Source of the DNA: Psococerastis gibbosa
Lineage: Eukaryota > Arthropoda > Insecta > Psocodea > Psocidae
Reading direction: 5' to 3'
DNA: 64,000 nt
Assembly (NCBI GenBank): GCA_963971405.1
Contig: OZ020492.1
Span: 20,552,204 to 20,616,203 of the forward strand
Below are positions 10,514-21,900 of this stretch, piece after piece (the stretch's first letter is position 1; each line of letters begins with the position of its first letter). Made by a program: the position numbers and the translations under genes. The notes under the pieces were generated by a model. It was given only the letters and a program-made list of their open reading frames with translations, did not search any database and was not told where the DNA came from.

Positions 10514-13430
10514 TTAGGGCAAACCATTAGGACCAATACAGATATATTCTCGGTTTCCTTTCTTAGTATACAGCCCGAAGTGTGTATTTAAACCGCATGA
10601 CAGTTTGTAGCGCTTTGAGCAAAATGTACATTGGAAGGGGCCATCTCCAGTGGGAACTCTTAAATTGGTTGATAAACGAAAACGTTTTGAGCAAACCTTA
10701 CACTTGTGCGCACTTTCTCCATGGTGGACCTTTGTGTGAACATTTAAATTGCTTGATTGACTACAAGTCCTTGGGCAATGCGGACACTTGTATGGTTTTT
10801 CGCCAGTGTGGACCCTAGTATGAGTATTTAAATTGCCTAACTGAGAAAATTGCTTTGAGCAAGAAGTGCACTTAAAAGGTTTTTCTCCAGTGTGCGTCCT
10901 AATGTGAACAATTAAATTATTAATATGAGTAAGTGGCTTTAAGCAATATGGACATTTATAAGCGCTCTCTCGTGAATGACTTTTAAATATATGACTTCCT
11001 AATTTCGGTGCCGAAGAAAAATTCTTGGAGCAAAAGTCACATTTATATAGTTTTTTCCCTACAGTCTCGTCTCCAGACAAAGGACGATTGGGACTACTTG
11101 TTCCACTTGTAGAAGTAGTTTCATGAGGTGGCTCAACACTGGGTCTATCGTCATATGTAAAGATTGGTTCCCATGCGTTCTGAAACTTACAACACTATTA
11201 GTTTGCTGTGAGTACAACAGGTGGTACCTGCTTAAATCACTCCCGTAAAGGTGAAGCTTGCAATGCTTGACCATTGACTGCAGCACCAATTTTTTGCAAT
11301 GCGTCCTATGTATAAACTATAATAGCTTCGGTTGGTTAGATTTGGGTGCCAAGGGCTTGTGGTCCAGCGGGTAATCGGTTAGGCGTAGATCGTGGGTTTG
11401 AATCCCGCCAAGCCGAGTTTTTCTACATTCTCTAATTTCGGTTATCTATAGCGTTTACTGAGCGAGCCCCCGACAAGTTTTTTTTTGTATTACAAGGGTA
11501 TAATTGATTATATTTATAAATATATTCCTTCAGCGTAGGGGAGTACCGGCCGAAGAAGTCAGGAGAAGAAGAAAATTTCTGAAACAAATTTCACTATTAG
11601 TTTCATAGTTTGCGAAAAATACGGTATGTACAACGCACAGCATGAGCTTAATTCGCTCCCGTATATGGTTAAGTCGAGCTAACACATGATAGTGTTGCCT
11701 AAGACGTTGCGTATAATGTCAACAAACGCACTATTATGAATGTTATTCTATTCTAAATGATTCTTCATTTGTTAAATTTAATGAAGCTAATCTCTTTCTT
11801 CTTCTTCTGGCTCTACAGCCCTTTATTAGCTTTGGCCAGCTCGACAACACCCCTCATCTCGATTTTGCACAACGCTCCAACATCAACGGACTCAACCAAG
11901 TTTTCGAAGTCCAGTTGCCAACTCATCCTTCCCCCGACAAGTTTATTAACTTGGGGGCCCACAGGTTTTTTGTATTACAATGGTATAATTGATTATATTT
12001 ATAAATATATTCCTTCGGCGCAGAGGAGTAACGGCCGAAGAAGAAGAAGAAGAAGAAGAAAAAGCACCTGCCACCAGAGCCCTGGATCCAAATTTTGTAA
12101 GTTGATGTAGTCGTGGATACAATATTAGAGTATGCAATATGCATGTATACCACTTGTTTATTATTATTTATTGCTATTAAATTTAAAATATATAGTACCT
12201 GATCGGGATTTTCATTTGCATTTCGTCCCATCGTATGATCAGGGGGAGATGTTTGCAATGCAGGCAAAGGAAGATTGAGACTATTTCCTGTTTCACTTGC
12301 AAGAAATACCTCTATACTGGGTATGTCGTCAAGTGTTATAGGCCATGTAGAGCCCCATACATTCTGAAACAAATTTCACTATTAGTTTCATAATTTGCGA
12401 AAAATACGGTATGTACAACGCACAGCATGAGGTTAACTCGCTCCCGTATATGGTTAAGTCGAGCTAACACATGTTACGTTTGCCTAACCTTCATTGGTAA
12501 ATTTAATGAAGCTAATCTCCTTCTTCTTCTTCTGGCTCTACAGCCCTTGATGAGCTTTGGCCTGCTCGACAACACTCCTCATCTCGATTTTGAACAACGC
12601 TCCACCATCTACGGACTCCCAAGTTGCGAAGGCCAGTTTCCAACTCATCCTTCCAGCGTTTTCGAGGACGTCCGGCCAGTCGTCTTCCGGGCATGCTTTG
12701 CTTTGAACATCTTTTTCGGCATGCGGTCGTCTGACATTCTTTCGAAGTGTCCCAACCTTCTGATGCGTTGCGCTTTTATGAACCTAATTTTATTGGTGTT
12801 GTTTACTTCGGCTCCTACGTAGACGAAGCTCTCGACATTTTCGAAAGGAACACAGTCTGGTTGTTCCTCTTCGCCTCCTTTTCAAATCTAACATTATTAA
12901 AAAATCTTGGTCAATAAAATCGTAACTTTCCGGCTATCAAAATACCTAGGCTACTATATCAGGCCTATTTTCTCACAAAAATAGCACTACGTACTGCAAA
13001 ATTAAATATTCACTATTATTATTATTATTATTTTTTTGGGTAGTTGAGTTGCTAAGGACGGCACAGAGCATAAATACGCCTACTAGCATGAGTTAATTTG
13101 ATGGGTATGCTGCCAAGATCATAGGTAATTTACGTATAACATATTTCTATACAGTATTGGGCTGTCATCCAATGGAGTTGGAAGATATCCGACAGGGTGA
13201 TCATTCCTCTGCTCAGGAAAGTTGGGGGGGGGGGGGGGGGTTTCAGCATTAAAGCACTATAAATAGGCGCCTCTGGATCAACATTTTGTAAGCCCGTATA
13301 TCCGTGGATTTATTGTCAGATTATCCAGTTATACAACTTGTTTCTTATTAGTTATTATTGTTACATTTAAGATATACCTGATCGGGCCTTGCATTTCCAT
13401 CTTGTTCCATCTTCATCCATATTCTTTCAC
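10514..13430 (-). CDS. C2H2 zinc-finger protein with an extra chimeric exon
   Basis: Three minus-strand exons join in frame: 13,430-13,378 (internal start MEQDGNARPDQ), 12,363-12,199 (55 codons) and 11,179-10,514. Acceptors read TTTACAG, GTTTCAG and GTTTCAG; donors read CAG then GTA. The last exon has a linker with YDDRPSVEPP, then fingers starting CDFCSKNF, CPYCLKPL, CTSCSKQF and CPHCPRTC, all with paired histidines. Two degenerate fingers follow: CKVCSKRF lacks its histidines and CTFCSKRY lacks the last one. Likely a nuclear DNA-binding protein; the target is unknown. The middle exon is a hybrid: its start (NVWGSTWPIT, DDIPSIE) matches the zinc-finger exon linker, its end (LQTSPPDHTM, NENPDQ) matches exon A. 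The third exon could also be used alone with exon A. The intron 11,180-12,198 carries retroelement debris. Confidence 0.55.
11350..11575 (+). mobile_element. tRNA-derived SINE, family 2
   Basis: The head TGGTCCAGCGGGTAATCGGT is followed by GGGTTTGAATCCCGCCAAGC, which fit RNA polymerase III A and B boxes. The body ends at CCGGCCGAAGAAG followed by a GAA-rich tail. The tail resembles the 3' end of the LINE at 53,816-55,978 (GAGCCGGAAGAAGAAG), suggesting it is mobilised by that LINE type. It is too diverged from a cloverleaf to be a functional tRNA. Confidence 0.55.
11757..12065. mobile_element. Truncated LINE 3' fragment (minus) joined to a SINE family 2 tail (plus)
   Basis: From about 11,795 to 11,945 the minus strand matches the end of the LINE ORF at 55,830-55,970 (the WWSVVQN region). 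From 11,945 a 5'-truncated SINE family 2 copy follows on the plus strand, ending in (GAA)n at about 12,036-12,060. All of this lies in the intron of the zinc-finger gene. Confidence 0.6.
12512..12850 (-). mobile_element. LINE 3' fragment
   Basis: The minus-strand frame contains GRRLAGRPRKRWKDELE and LGVRRWWSVVQNRDEE, matching the C-terminus encoded at 55,800-55,920. It ends in the same GAGCC-GAAGAAG tail. Only the last part of the ORF is present. Confidence 0.75.
12940..13260. repeat. Block duplicated at 26,465-26,725
   Basis: Shared features include GCACTACGTACTG, the GGGCTGTCAT box and a terminal poly-G run (13,225-13,241). In both places the block lies directly downstream of a zinc-finger exon A, so it was copied with the cassette. 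There is no open frame. Confidence 0.6.
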
Positions 13431-13671
13431 CTGTAAATAAGTAAATAAAAAACAGCTGAACTCTCCATGTTCAGGTCAGTGACTACAGCTACCTACGCTC
13501 TATTGGGCTTTTGGGAGGCTGCCGCAGCTCCTACCACCTCGGCTTTGCTCACGCATGGACGCCATCACAAAATTCAGCAATGCAAGTAGAATCGGCACTA
13601 GGGAATCAAAGAATATATGATCGGATGTTTTATTGTTTGCAGTTTGTAACATATCATAGAGGGAAAAAGAT

Positions 13672-13830
13672 GTACAAAAATGTACGATAGGAAGACGACT
13701 GGACGGACGTCCTCGAAAACGCTGAAAGAATGAGTGGAAACTGACCTTCGCGAGTTGGGAGTCCGTAGATGGTGGAGCGTTGTACAAAAATGAGATGACT
13801 GGAGGAGTGTTTTCGAGCAGGCCTTTCCCC
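13672..13830 (+). mobile_element. LINE 3' fragment
   Basis: The plus strand encodes a mutated copy of the LINE C-terminus (VETDLRELGVRRWWSVVQK) with an internal stop. It is opposite in orientation to the fragment at 12,512-12,850. Confidence 0.65.
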
Positions 13831-14859
13831 ATACTACGTATAAATACGAAATCAAAAATGAAAAAAATGAAAATTGGCAAGGTATATTTTAATTTAATGA
13901 GAACTGTGAATCTGTATAATATTTTCTTCGACAATGGCTCCAATATTAGGATTCTCCTCCCAGCAGGCCTTCGACCGCGTGTAAATAGGAAATAAATAAA
14001 TGGTCGTCATCATAAGGCAAAACTCATAAAACTAGAGAGAAAATGTACATAGTTCCGTTTTATTCTTAGATATGCATGTCATGACGGATCCCTTGAGAAC
14101 CATAATGGCAGGTGTATCAATTCTGGTCCAGTTAGTAATTATCATGTAATAAATAGCCCAATTATTAGCACTCAAAACAATAAGCAATAAGCAATAAACT
14201 CAAAACACAAACGTTGCAAAAACTCATAAAAGTGTAAAGAAAGATAACAAAATTTTTATTTGAAAAAATAATAATAAATGCCTTTTCTGTTATCGAAAAT
14301 TCCTGATCAGGTCAATGAATAAGCTAAGTCTTTTTTTCTTGATGCGATGTCACGGTCGGAAGATTTTTGTACTTGCATTTTCTACCAAATTTGAACGAAA
14401 TCCGTCCAGTAGTTTGGGCTTTAGCACCGCTTACAAACGCTATTTTTGGGGGGTTGTCAAGGATCATGATTAACACAAAATCAAAAATTTGGTCAATTAT
14501 TACAATACTTACACTGTTGCACTTTGTATATGAGGAAAAATAAAAAGGCAGAGGTGAACCCGGTAGAAATACTAGAGCGGATGCCATTCTATATTTCCCA
14601 ATGGTTTTTCCAAGGGGACACCGGAATACCCCCCCCCCCCCCGCCAATTAGTAATTCCTAGGGAACCTATTAAGCTTATGGCACTGGAGTAGTCGGTATT
14701 GGTTGTCATCGAGGAGTGAACCATTTTGCGAATGGCAAGAAATTCAATCGGAAACAACGCCAATCATGTCCGAAAACCTGGCAGGCTGGCAAGATTCAAT
14801 GGGACACATTACAAGTAGACCTAGGTCCAAGAAAAGCCCATAAATAAGTATTATGAATA

Positions 14860-15200
14860 ATGCCTCTTTGCTATAACTTACTTAGTACTTGTCTCCTTGC
14901 AATAAACTGTGTAATATCTACCATATGAAACTTAAGGGCAATTTCTGTGTTGAAAAAAAAATTAACAGTAAAATATCGAAACATACCTGTTAATGAATCA
15001 CTTGAAATCAATCCCCAAATTTTCCAATAATAGTTTAAAGCGCAGACTGCACCAGGTTCAGCAGTGGAATGACTGAAACTGACGTACGTCCAGTATAACT
15101 GATGTCCATTACGTCAGCAAATAATGCTGATGTGGTTGAAAATCTACCGAAGTTTCAGATGAAATTATCAATCGGAATTATTGTTTTAATGAACTTGATG
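14860..15200 (-). promoter_or_regulatory. Conserved leader/promoter block (copy b)
   Basis: Homologous to 2,780-3,090 and 38,715-39,110. The donor after ATTAACAG (gtatgttt), the acceptor ending CAACACAG and the second donor gtaagtta are preserved, while the reading frame in the first part has stops. It lies about 1.5 kb upstream of exon A at 13,430. An initiator-like TCAGTC lies in all copies. Confidence 0.4.
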
Positions 15201-15319
15201 TGGTATCGACAAGACATGCTGACTCATCATCATAGATCATAAATATTTATTACATACATATATATTATATATATATATATTTATATACATACATACATTT
15301 ACATATTAATTATTGTTTA

Positions 15320-15570
15320 GTCATTTTTCATGAAAATCGAGTATTTTTTATTTTTTTTGCTATCTTTAACTATCAAGGGGCAAGGGACCTGTTGTGTTTT
15401 GTTTACATAAATAACGACTACAATATATGTGAATTTAAAGAAATTAGGTTGAGCCCTTTTTGGGAAATAATTTGTTAAACCTTTTTTTGGAGGTCTTTGG
15501 GGGTAAACCCCACAAAAATTTAGCCCAAGATAAAAAAAAATTGTCTGGAGGTGTGATTTTTGTGAACCTA
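15320..15570 (+). repeat. Dispersed repeat R1, partial
   Basis: Contains the TTTTTCATGAAAATCGAGT, CAAGGGGCAAGGGACC and GTGATTTTTGTGAACC blocks. Head and tail are missing. Confidence 0.5.
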
Positions 15571-15830
15571 CATGATTGTAAAATGTGCAATAGTGGTATA
15601 ATGGTATTATAGTATATAGGCATAATTTCTATAATGGTATATTATTATTAATTATTAATTAAAATTATAGCTTGCAGTGCCACTGCTCAAAGATCGCTCG
15701 ATAAGCGGAAGTTGAGCGTGATAGTTGTATGTATAACAAATTGTTTTCAATTGTTGCACCTTGTCCGGGGTTACTGGACAAGGAAAAGAGTGGCAATTAT
15801 TCATTTGCCATGGATGGTCATACTCATAAC

Positions 15831-16410
15831 CAAGGGCGTATTCAAGGGGGGGTTCATGGGGGTTCAAACCCCCCCCCCCCCGAAATGAAATGGCTTGACA
15901 CTAGATAGAATCGAATTTTGAGAGGAAAAATAAAACTACTATGTAATATCCAATGAAATTTCAGAACCCCCCCCCCCCCCCCAAAAGATCACATAAATGC
16001 TGGACTGCCTCCTTGTTACAGCGCATGTGTCAGGACTCAGTCCAATTGAAATCAACGATGTAGGGTAATTACTTACAAGTTCCTGAATTTAAAAATATAG
16101 CCTAAAAGTAAAACCTCCAGCACTCATTTATTATCAATAGCTATTCATGGTCCTTAAACGTTATTATAAGCCTACAGGTATATGCAACCAGTATGTACTG
16201 GATTTTGATCATAGCATAATGTATATAGGTTTTACTTGTAGGCTTTATTTTTAAATTCTTAATCTTTGACTTTATCAAATGTTAATTGTTAGGTATTATT
16301 AATTATGACAGCTAACTTAACTATTTACTGTTTTCCATGACGAAATCAAATTCTATCTTGTGTAAAGCCAAAAAATTTCGGAGGGAGGGGGGCTGGCTAC
16401 GGGCCTTCTG
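15831..16410. mobile_element. Poly-C-rich MITE-like element
   Basis: It starts with CAAGGGCGTATTCAAGGGG and ends with GGCTGGCTACGGGCCTT, resembling the inverted ends of the element at 17,221-17,531 (CAAG-x-CCGTAGCCA). Poly-C runs lie at 15,869-15,880 and about 15,967-15,982. No target duplication was found, so the limits are approximate. Confidence 0.35.
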
Positions 16411-16471
16411 TACAGTACTTAGCCTACTCATCCTGGACTAAATGTATTTACAGATACAGTAGATGCCAGCT

Positions 16472-16630
16472 GTGGATTCTCTAACAAATAAAAGACCTCG
16501 ATTTTAGAAATTTTTATTGACAATAATTGGCATGCTTCAATATAAATAACGTATACTAATAACTAAGAAAAATGAAATAAAAAATTGCTAAACTATAAAA
16601 ATTAAACTATTGTCATCATATTTTTTTTAA
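16472..16630. repeat. Duplicated block interrupted by a LINE
   Basis: Matches 7,072-7,220 and 31,580-31,700. In the 7-kb copy the sequence continues to AGGTCGCATTTT, which here is found only at 19,003, so about 2.4 kb was inserted in this copy. Confidence 0.55.
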
Positions 16631-16639
16631 AACCCACAT

Positions 16640-16830
16640 ATACCTAGGTATAGCAGGACAACCAGTAACTGCAACCGAAAGCGTCAGATTCTTAGGAATG
16701 CAAGTTGACAAGGACTTAAACTGGAACAAACACGTGGCTGCGTTATTAGAAAAACTAAATAGTGGCCTCTTTGTAGTCGGGCGTCTTATATTAGCTCTGT
16801 GTGTCCTCCGGTGGTAACTCTCCAGGCCCC
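16640..16830 (+). mobile_element. LINE reverse-transcriptase C-terminal fragment, first half
   Basis: The plus-strand translation has ESVRFLGMQVDKDLNW, NKHVAALLEKLNSG and LFVVGRLI, the classical region after the YADD core of jockey/CR1-type LINEs. It breaks off near 16,820 and appears to continue at 18,800. Confidence 0.65.
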
Positions 16831-17220
16831 CCATCATTGATATACATGGATTTCTACCACGGCACCTAGCCCACGCTGAACAAAATAATGTCTTCACTTT
16901 TGGTCACGTGACAAAAAGGGTTATTATGGCAAGAAGTGGTTGACTCCATTGCGTTCAATGCGATTTAGACGTATTTCATTGCCTGAAATTTAATCTATTT
17001 ACCCATTTATTGAGTTTTTCTTTGGTTTGACATAATGGTCATATCTTGCTCTGCTTATAAATGCACTAATAGGTTCAAGATATGTCGAGAAACGGGGGAA
17101 AATATTACTTTTCACTAGTAAGTGTTCCCATGGGTTGGTCATTAGTTGAGGCAACATTTATGGGTTTATTTCAGTTTTCTTAATCATTTTGTTAACAAAT
17201 TGCACACTTTCAATTGTCCT

Positions 17221-17531
17221 CAAGCCCGTAGCCAAGGGGGGATCCTTGGGGGGCGGAGGGGGCGGTCGCTCCCGAGAGAAATAGCATTATTCTAGTTAGA
17301 ATGGACTTTTGAAGGAAATTAAGAGAAATTATTACTCAAGTAAGGGAAATGCAATATTTTTTGGGCCACCCCCCCCCCCAGAAAACTTTTTTCTGAAACC
17401 GTCCCTGACCCGAAATGAAATGGCTTGACACTAGATAGAATCAGATTTTGAGAGGAAACATAAAAACCACTATGCAATACCCAATGAAATTTTTACCCCC
17501 CCCCCCCGAAAAAATCCTGGCTACGGCCTTG
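17221..17531. mobile_element. hAT-like MITE with 8-bp target duplication
   Basis: ATTGTCCT is present at 17,213-17,220 and 17,532-17,539. The 311-bp element begins CAAGCCCGTAGCCA and ends with the inverted form (TGGCTACGGCCTTG). Internal poly-G and poly-C runs (near 17,245, 17,370 and 17,497) and no coding capacity mark it as non-autonomous. Confidence 0.8.
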
Positions 17532-17959
17532 ATTGTCCTGTATAATTTTAATACTAATTATTATTATTATTATTGTTTCAACCTCATGGCATTTTGTAGT
17601 TAGTCAAGTTTAAAATTCTTTTAGGAAGCTGAAAATTCCTGCAGCCTAAGTAGGCCTAGTCCGGCAGAACCTAAGTTTTGAGAGTGAATAAAAATAGCGA
17701 AACACTATAAGGCAAATTTACAGAGGAAAAAAGTGTTTTTATTTCCCATTTGGGCGAATTTCGTGGCTTTCTTGCAAATCACACGTACTGCAAAATGTCT
17801 AGAAATTATTAGGCTTATTGATATTGACATCCCTAAATCAAAAGCATTGGCCTACTACATTGCAATATTTTTTCATCGATGATAGCACACAGAATATTCA
17901 CATCGTGTAAGCATAATAAGTAGGCTATGAGATTTAAAAATTCGAATGCAGGTGTGGGT

Positions 17960-18370
17960 GGATCAGGGACGGATCCAGCTCATGGGGGGGAGGGGTAGCT
18001 GTGGGTCAAAATAGGAAAACCTATGTAGTATCGATTAAATCAGAGCGTTATAAAAATTAACTTATAAAATAGATTTACTGAATTTTTTTTTGGGGGGGGG
18101 ATATATCCACCCCCTGTCTCCGTCCATGGGGTGGAACCAGGGGGTGGGAACCTGCCTCCCTCTATCCGTCCATGGGGTCTAGCCAGAGTGACTACTTATT
18201 CTTTTTATATTCTGCTTATTCAAGTTGAAGTGGGGGGAGCTGCCCCCAAAATCTTATAAGCTAGCCTTTTGTAAGTTGCCTAACTTATTACGTTATAATG
18301 TAATGGATACTACATATGTTTATTATATTTTGAGCCAAATTACCCCCCCCCCCCCTCCCACCAATGGGCT
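17960..18370. other. G/C-run-rich stretch, probable decayed MITEs
   Basis: Motifs GGACGGATCCAGCTC and TCCGTCCATGGGG and long poly-G/poly-C runs resemble the MITEs at 42,132 and 57,976. I could not define ends. No gene is present. Confidence 0.3.
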
Positions 18371-18799
18371 GGATCTTCTCCTGGTATAGGTAGGAGCCTA
18401 AATTTAGGAAGTTGAACACTTCAAATTTAGTCCCAATGCAATTAAATAGACGAACATGGTTAGATTGAACTAAATAGTTTGACTATCTTTTGTTAAATTG
18501 CTGCTTGACACAATATTTCTTAGTAACATATTCCTAGCTAAATATTAATAAATCTTCATAAATGCCGGTGTGTGACCATAGAAAATTGTTCTATAATAAA
18601 TAAAAAAAATATTACAAAAGCAGAAAATGTCAATTAATCGTATTAAAGAAATTATTGAAATACATCAAATTTACACGTAAGTGTATATGGCATGGAACGC
18701 TTCTGCCATAATATCCAAGATATCAGGTTTTGTCCGTTGCCGACAGCCCTAGCGCTCCTGGTGTATTTCCAGTGTATATATATATATAGTTCAGTGCCC

Positions 18800-19005
18800 C
18801 CCATTCACTTGTAATGAGCCATATAAACTACGGTCTACGGCATATTGGCCTGGGGAGGGACTTCCGTAGGGAACATGGACGCTGTACTCAGGCTCCAAAA
18901 GAGGGGAATGCGCTACATGCTAAAACTGGGACCTCGTGCCAGTTGTCTCTCTCACTTCAAATCATTAAAAATCATGACAGCCCCAATTTTGTACATTTTT
19001 AGGTC
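18800..19005 (+). mobile_element. LINE reverse-transcriptase C-terminal fragment, second half
   Basis: In one plus frame the translation reads TVYGILAWGGTSVGNMDAV, then LQKRGMRYMLKLGPR and LKIMTAPILYIF, the standard segment that follows the part encoded at 16,640-16,830. The two pieces are probably one LINE split by roughly 1.97 kb, including the MITE at 17,221. Confidence 0.65.
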
Positions 19006-19430
19006 GCATTTTTGACCTTATATTAAATCAATAAAGAACTGCTCTCATTTTGTATAGTAAAACATATTTCCACACAATAGGTTTTTCTGTATTTTAAGGC
19101 TGACACATTTCAAAAATTTTATATCTTACAGCCTAAAATATTTTCTGATGAGAAATTAAATTTCAACAGGGGAGCAAGTTTAATTGTAGGAGTGGACCCA
19201 AAATTTGCCAAATGAAAAATATAGAGTTTTTTTTGTACGTTTCCAATGTATAAGTTAGCCTACATGATCTTAAAATTCACAAAAAAATCAAAGTTCGGGA
19301 CATCAAGCTTCCTTCCAAGCAAATTCAGAACTAACTAAAATTGTTTAATAAGCAAGTAAATTCAATTTGCAGAATGATGAGTCAGTTTGCATAATACAAA
19401 ATATGATAAGTTTTACAGCTTTTCATGGTG
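19003..19430. repeat. Duplicated block, counterpart of 7,303-7,870
   Basis: Blocks such as AGGTCGCATTTT-TGACCTT, GACATCAAGCTTCCTTCC and CAATTTGCAGA-TGATGAGTC match the 7-kb copy in order with indels. No coding frame is seen. Confidence 0.55.
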
Positions 19431-19446
19431 AAATTCATAGTCTGGA

Positions 19447-20245
19447 CATATAGAGTAGTCGAACGGACTCTGACTTTCACCCGAAAGGTTGTAAATAAAA
19501 TTATCGTCTCCTTTATAACTTTGTAATACTTTGAACACATTATAATGCGAGTTAACCTAGTAAAATATCACATAAAATCATATAACAATATCGTCACTAA
19601 GTTAACTCTCATTATAATGTGTTCAAAATATTACAAAAGTACAAAAATATTAGTACAATACAATATATATTTCAGTTAAATTATACAATACTAATAAAGT
19701 ATAAAATAAAATCGTCAGAATATCGTCAAAATCAGCTAGGTAGTTCTGTCTTGTCATTGTGATTGTGCTAGTGCCTCAGTGACAGTGCAGATAGCTTTCT
19801 CTAAGGGATGGTTTCTAAGCAATTTAGGGAAGTTAGAAGTTTAGTTAGGCATTTCTCGCCGCTCTCAGTTCAATCGGGAGTTTTATAAGGTAGGCGAAAC
19901 CTTGAAAGTGATTCCTAATTACATTGCATATAACTTGCAAATTGCAATTACTTGATTTTATTTAAAGTCTTATCTGCTCACTTGAGAATGACAATCTGTC
20001 GAAACCGGTCGTGACGATATTTTTACATGTTATATATGTTATTATATGATATTTTACTAAGTTAACTCTCATTATAATGTATAACGAAAGGTTGTTGGTT
20101 CGAGACCCACACTCGCTACATTTTCTGGCCATGCTTCGGAGGCACGTAAAGCAGGCGGTCCCGGGCTTTCCTAGTTGAGTGTAAGAGAAGGCTTTATTGC
20201 CCTCATTCCGCTAGGTTGGCTTAGTAATAGAACAAAAAGTTACTA
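19447..20245 (+). mobile_element. SINE family 1, interrupted by a 592-bp insertion
   Basis: The SINE head (GACTCTGACTTTCACC) ends at 19,492 and the rest, from the B-box GGTTGTTGGTTCGAGACCC, resumes at 20,085 and runs to the AGTAATAGAAC end. The insertion is flanked by CGAAAGGTTGT at 19,482-19,492 and 20,085-20,095. Confidence 0.75.
19493..20084. mobile_element. 592-bp insertion with 11-bp target duplication
   Basis: It lies between two copies of CGAAAGGTTGT. Its inside has an inverted pair of blocks (around CATTATAATG with GTTAAC) near both ends. A block reading TGTCGAAACCGGTCGTGACG lies near 19,995. An 11-bp duplication fits a retroposed element. No protein is encoded. Confidence 0.65.
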
Positions 20246-20297
20246 TTTATAGTCACAGCAGTTTACGGTAAATGATTACACAAGTAAAGGAACGGTA

Positions 20298-20683
20298 AGG
20301 CGGGGTTTCCACGGACCGGCTAGGGCTAATTACAAAAAAGGTGACGTGGTAGCAGACATTCAAGACTTAGGTGGCGTTTCCACCGATCTCGCATTGCAGA
20401 ATGCAAATGACACACAACAATTCGTTTTTTTTAAAAAGTCGATCGTCAATCAATATGTTGATGCTCAACATATCCCATGACGCCATTTCTTAATTTTATT
20501 TTAGTTTGTTTGTGATATTTTGATCAATTTTAACAATGGCATAGAGTAAAACAAACATTTCCGTCAATGTCATTTGCATTCTGCAATGCGAGATCGGTGG
20601 AAAAGCCACCTAAGTCTTGAATGTCTGCTACCACGTCACCGTTTTTGTAATTAGCCCTAGCCGGTCAATGGAAACCCCGCCTA
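20298..20683. mobile_element. Foldback element with 114-bp inverted arms
   Basis: Arms 20,298-20,411 and 20,569-20,682 are near-perfect inverted copies around a 157-nt centre. The ends read AGGCGGGGTTTCCA. Flanks GAACGGTA and TGACTGTA fit a decayed 8-bp target duplication. It is inserted in an R1 head. A single arm of the same family lies at 61,269-61,338. Confidence 0.75.
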
Positions 20684-20689
20684 TGACTG

Positions 20690-21490
20690 TACCAGTGAAC
20701 CCGTATAGGCACCGCGAGATAGATCCACGACCACATACGAATACAACACAGTAATAATGGCAATGCACTGGGACATAAATTATCAACCATTTCTTCAAAA
20801 AATAATTTGGTTGGGCAAGTAATCTGTTCGGCTTTTTTACTCAATTAACACCTGAAATATTTCCAAAGTTAGAATGCATCGATAGAAATGTTCAGCAATT
20901 AATTCGTATCAGTCATTTTTTTATGAAAATTTAGACTCTCTAAGCCAAACTATTAAGGGGAAAGCAACCTATCGGGGTTTGTTGGCAATAATAATTGCTA
21001 CTATTAGCTACGTAGGAAATTGGTACCACAAAATCAGTTGTTTTTACAAGATATTATAGATTTGGCTCATTTATGTTGTAGAACACTACTTCTTGCATCA
21101 TGTTATAATAGACTTCAACAACTTAAATAGACCAATATTTTCATAACTTGCTTAGTTAATTAAATAAAAATTGTATTGCATTTCGGGCAACCAATTCCCA
21201 ATGGGAAGTACACTCTTAATCCTTAATGAAAGTCGATGAAGCAGTTTACTAGCAATTTTTGGGAGTTTATATATATGTAATAGAAAACAACTGTCCCGAG
21301 ATATGTTTTTAGGAGACTTACAAGTCGAATTTCATCAAAATAGTTAAATTAGTTTGTCAACAAATCGACGACAAACTGACAGACATTTCGTAAAAGCTAT
21401 TTTTTTGGTTCAAATCGTATTAATCCGTTGAATTATCGAAATGGTGAATTTTGACAAAAGCTTTCCTTATGCTGACGTATAAATTAGATA
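20690..21490 (+). repeat. Dispersed repeat R1 copy
   Basis: From CCAGTGAACCCGTATAGGCA to CGTATAAATTAGATAACAA. It contains the usual GAAATTTAGACTCT, TATTAAGGGGAAAGCAACC, CTGACAGACATTTCG and TTCCTTATGCTGACG blocks, with an extra roughly 200 bp near 21,010-21,200. Confidence 0.55.
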
Positions 21491-21814
21491 ACAATAACAC
21501 ATACACACAGTAGGTACCATGCAAATGTTGTAAATAACGTATATACATTAAATTTCCTTCAATGAATAGATAAGACTTATTAAGAAACAGTAGGTGCAGC
21601 ACTAGGTATACCAGGTTAATTTATTCTCTTGGCTCAACAATAAGCAAGAAAACCAAACAATTAAGAATTACACTTTCCATATTTTTTATTCCTAACCCCG
21701 GCAACGCCTGCTAACGACTCTGTTTAAAAGCTGTTTTGCATTATCGTTAAGTCCCCTCTCATCAATCTCTTTGTCAGTAGCGATAGGTTTACGAAAGCCC
21801 CCCTTTCGGAGGGT

Positions 21815-21900
21815 TGAATTACATAAATAATTACATTACTCGTGACTTCGTGGTATTTCATTTTGAATTAATTTGACAACCCCCCCCCCCATTTTCATAA
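21815..21900 (-). repeat. Tail fragment of the palindromic element family
   Basis: The reverse complement of 21,822-21,864 matches the 42-nt tail at 6,155-6,196 (AAATACCACGAAGTCACGAG). It is followed by a poly-C run at 21,880-21,889. Confidence 0.55.

Noticed and set aside
10582..10818. Plus-strand open frames opposite the zinc-finger exons (also 32,366-32,767 and 35,643-35,906)
   Set aside because: They are antisense shadows of the repetitive finger codons and lack any own motif.
11357..11420. Possible tRNA gene with GGGTTTGAATCCCGCC
   Set aside because: It is followed by SINE body and a GAA tail, and fragments recur at 37,632-37,745.
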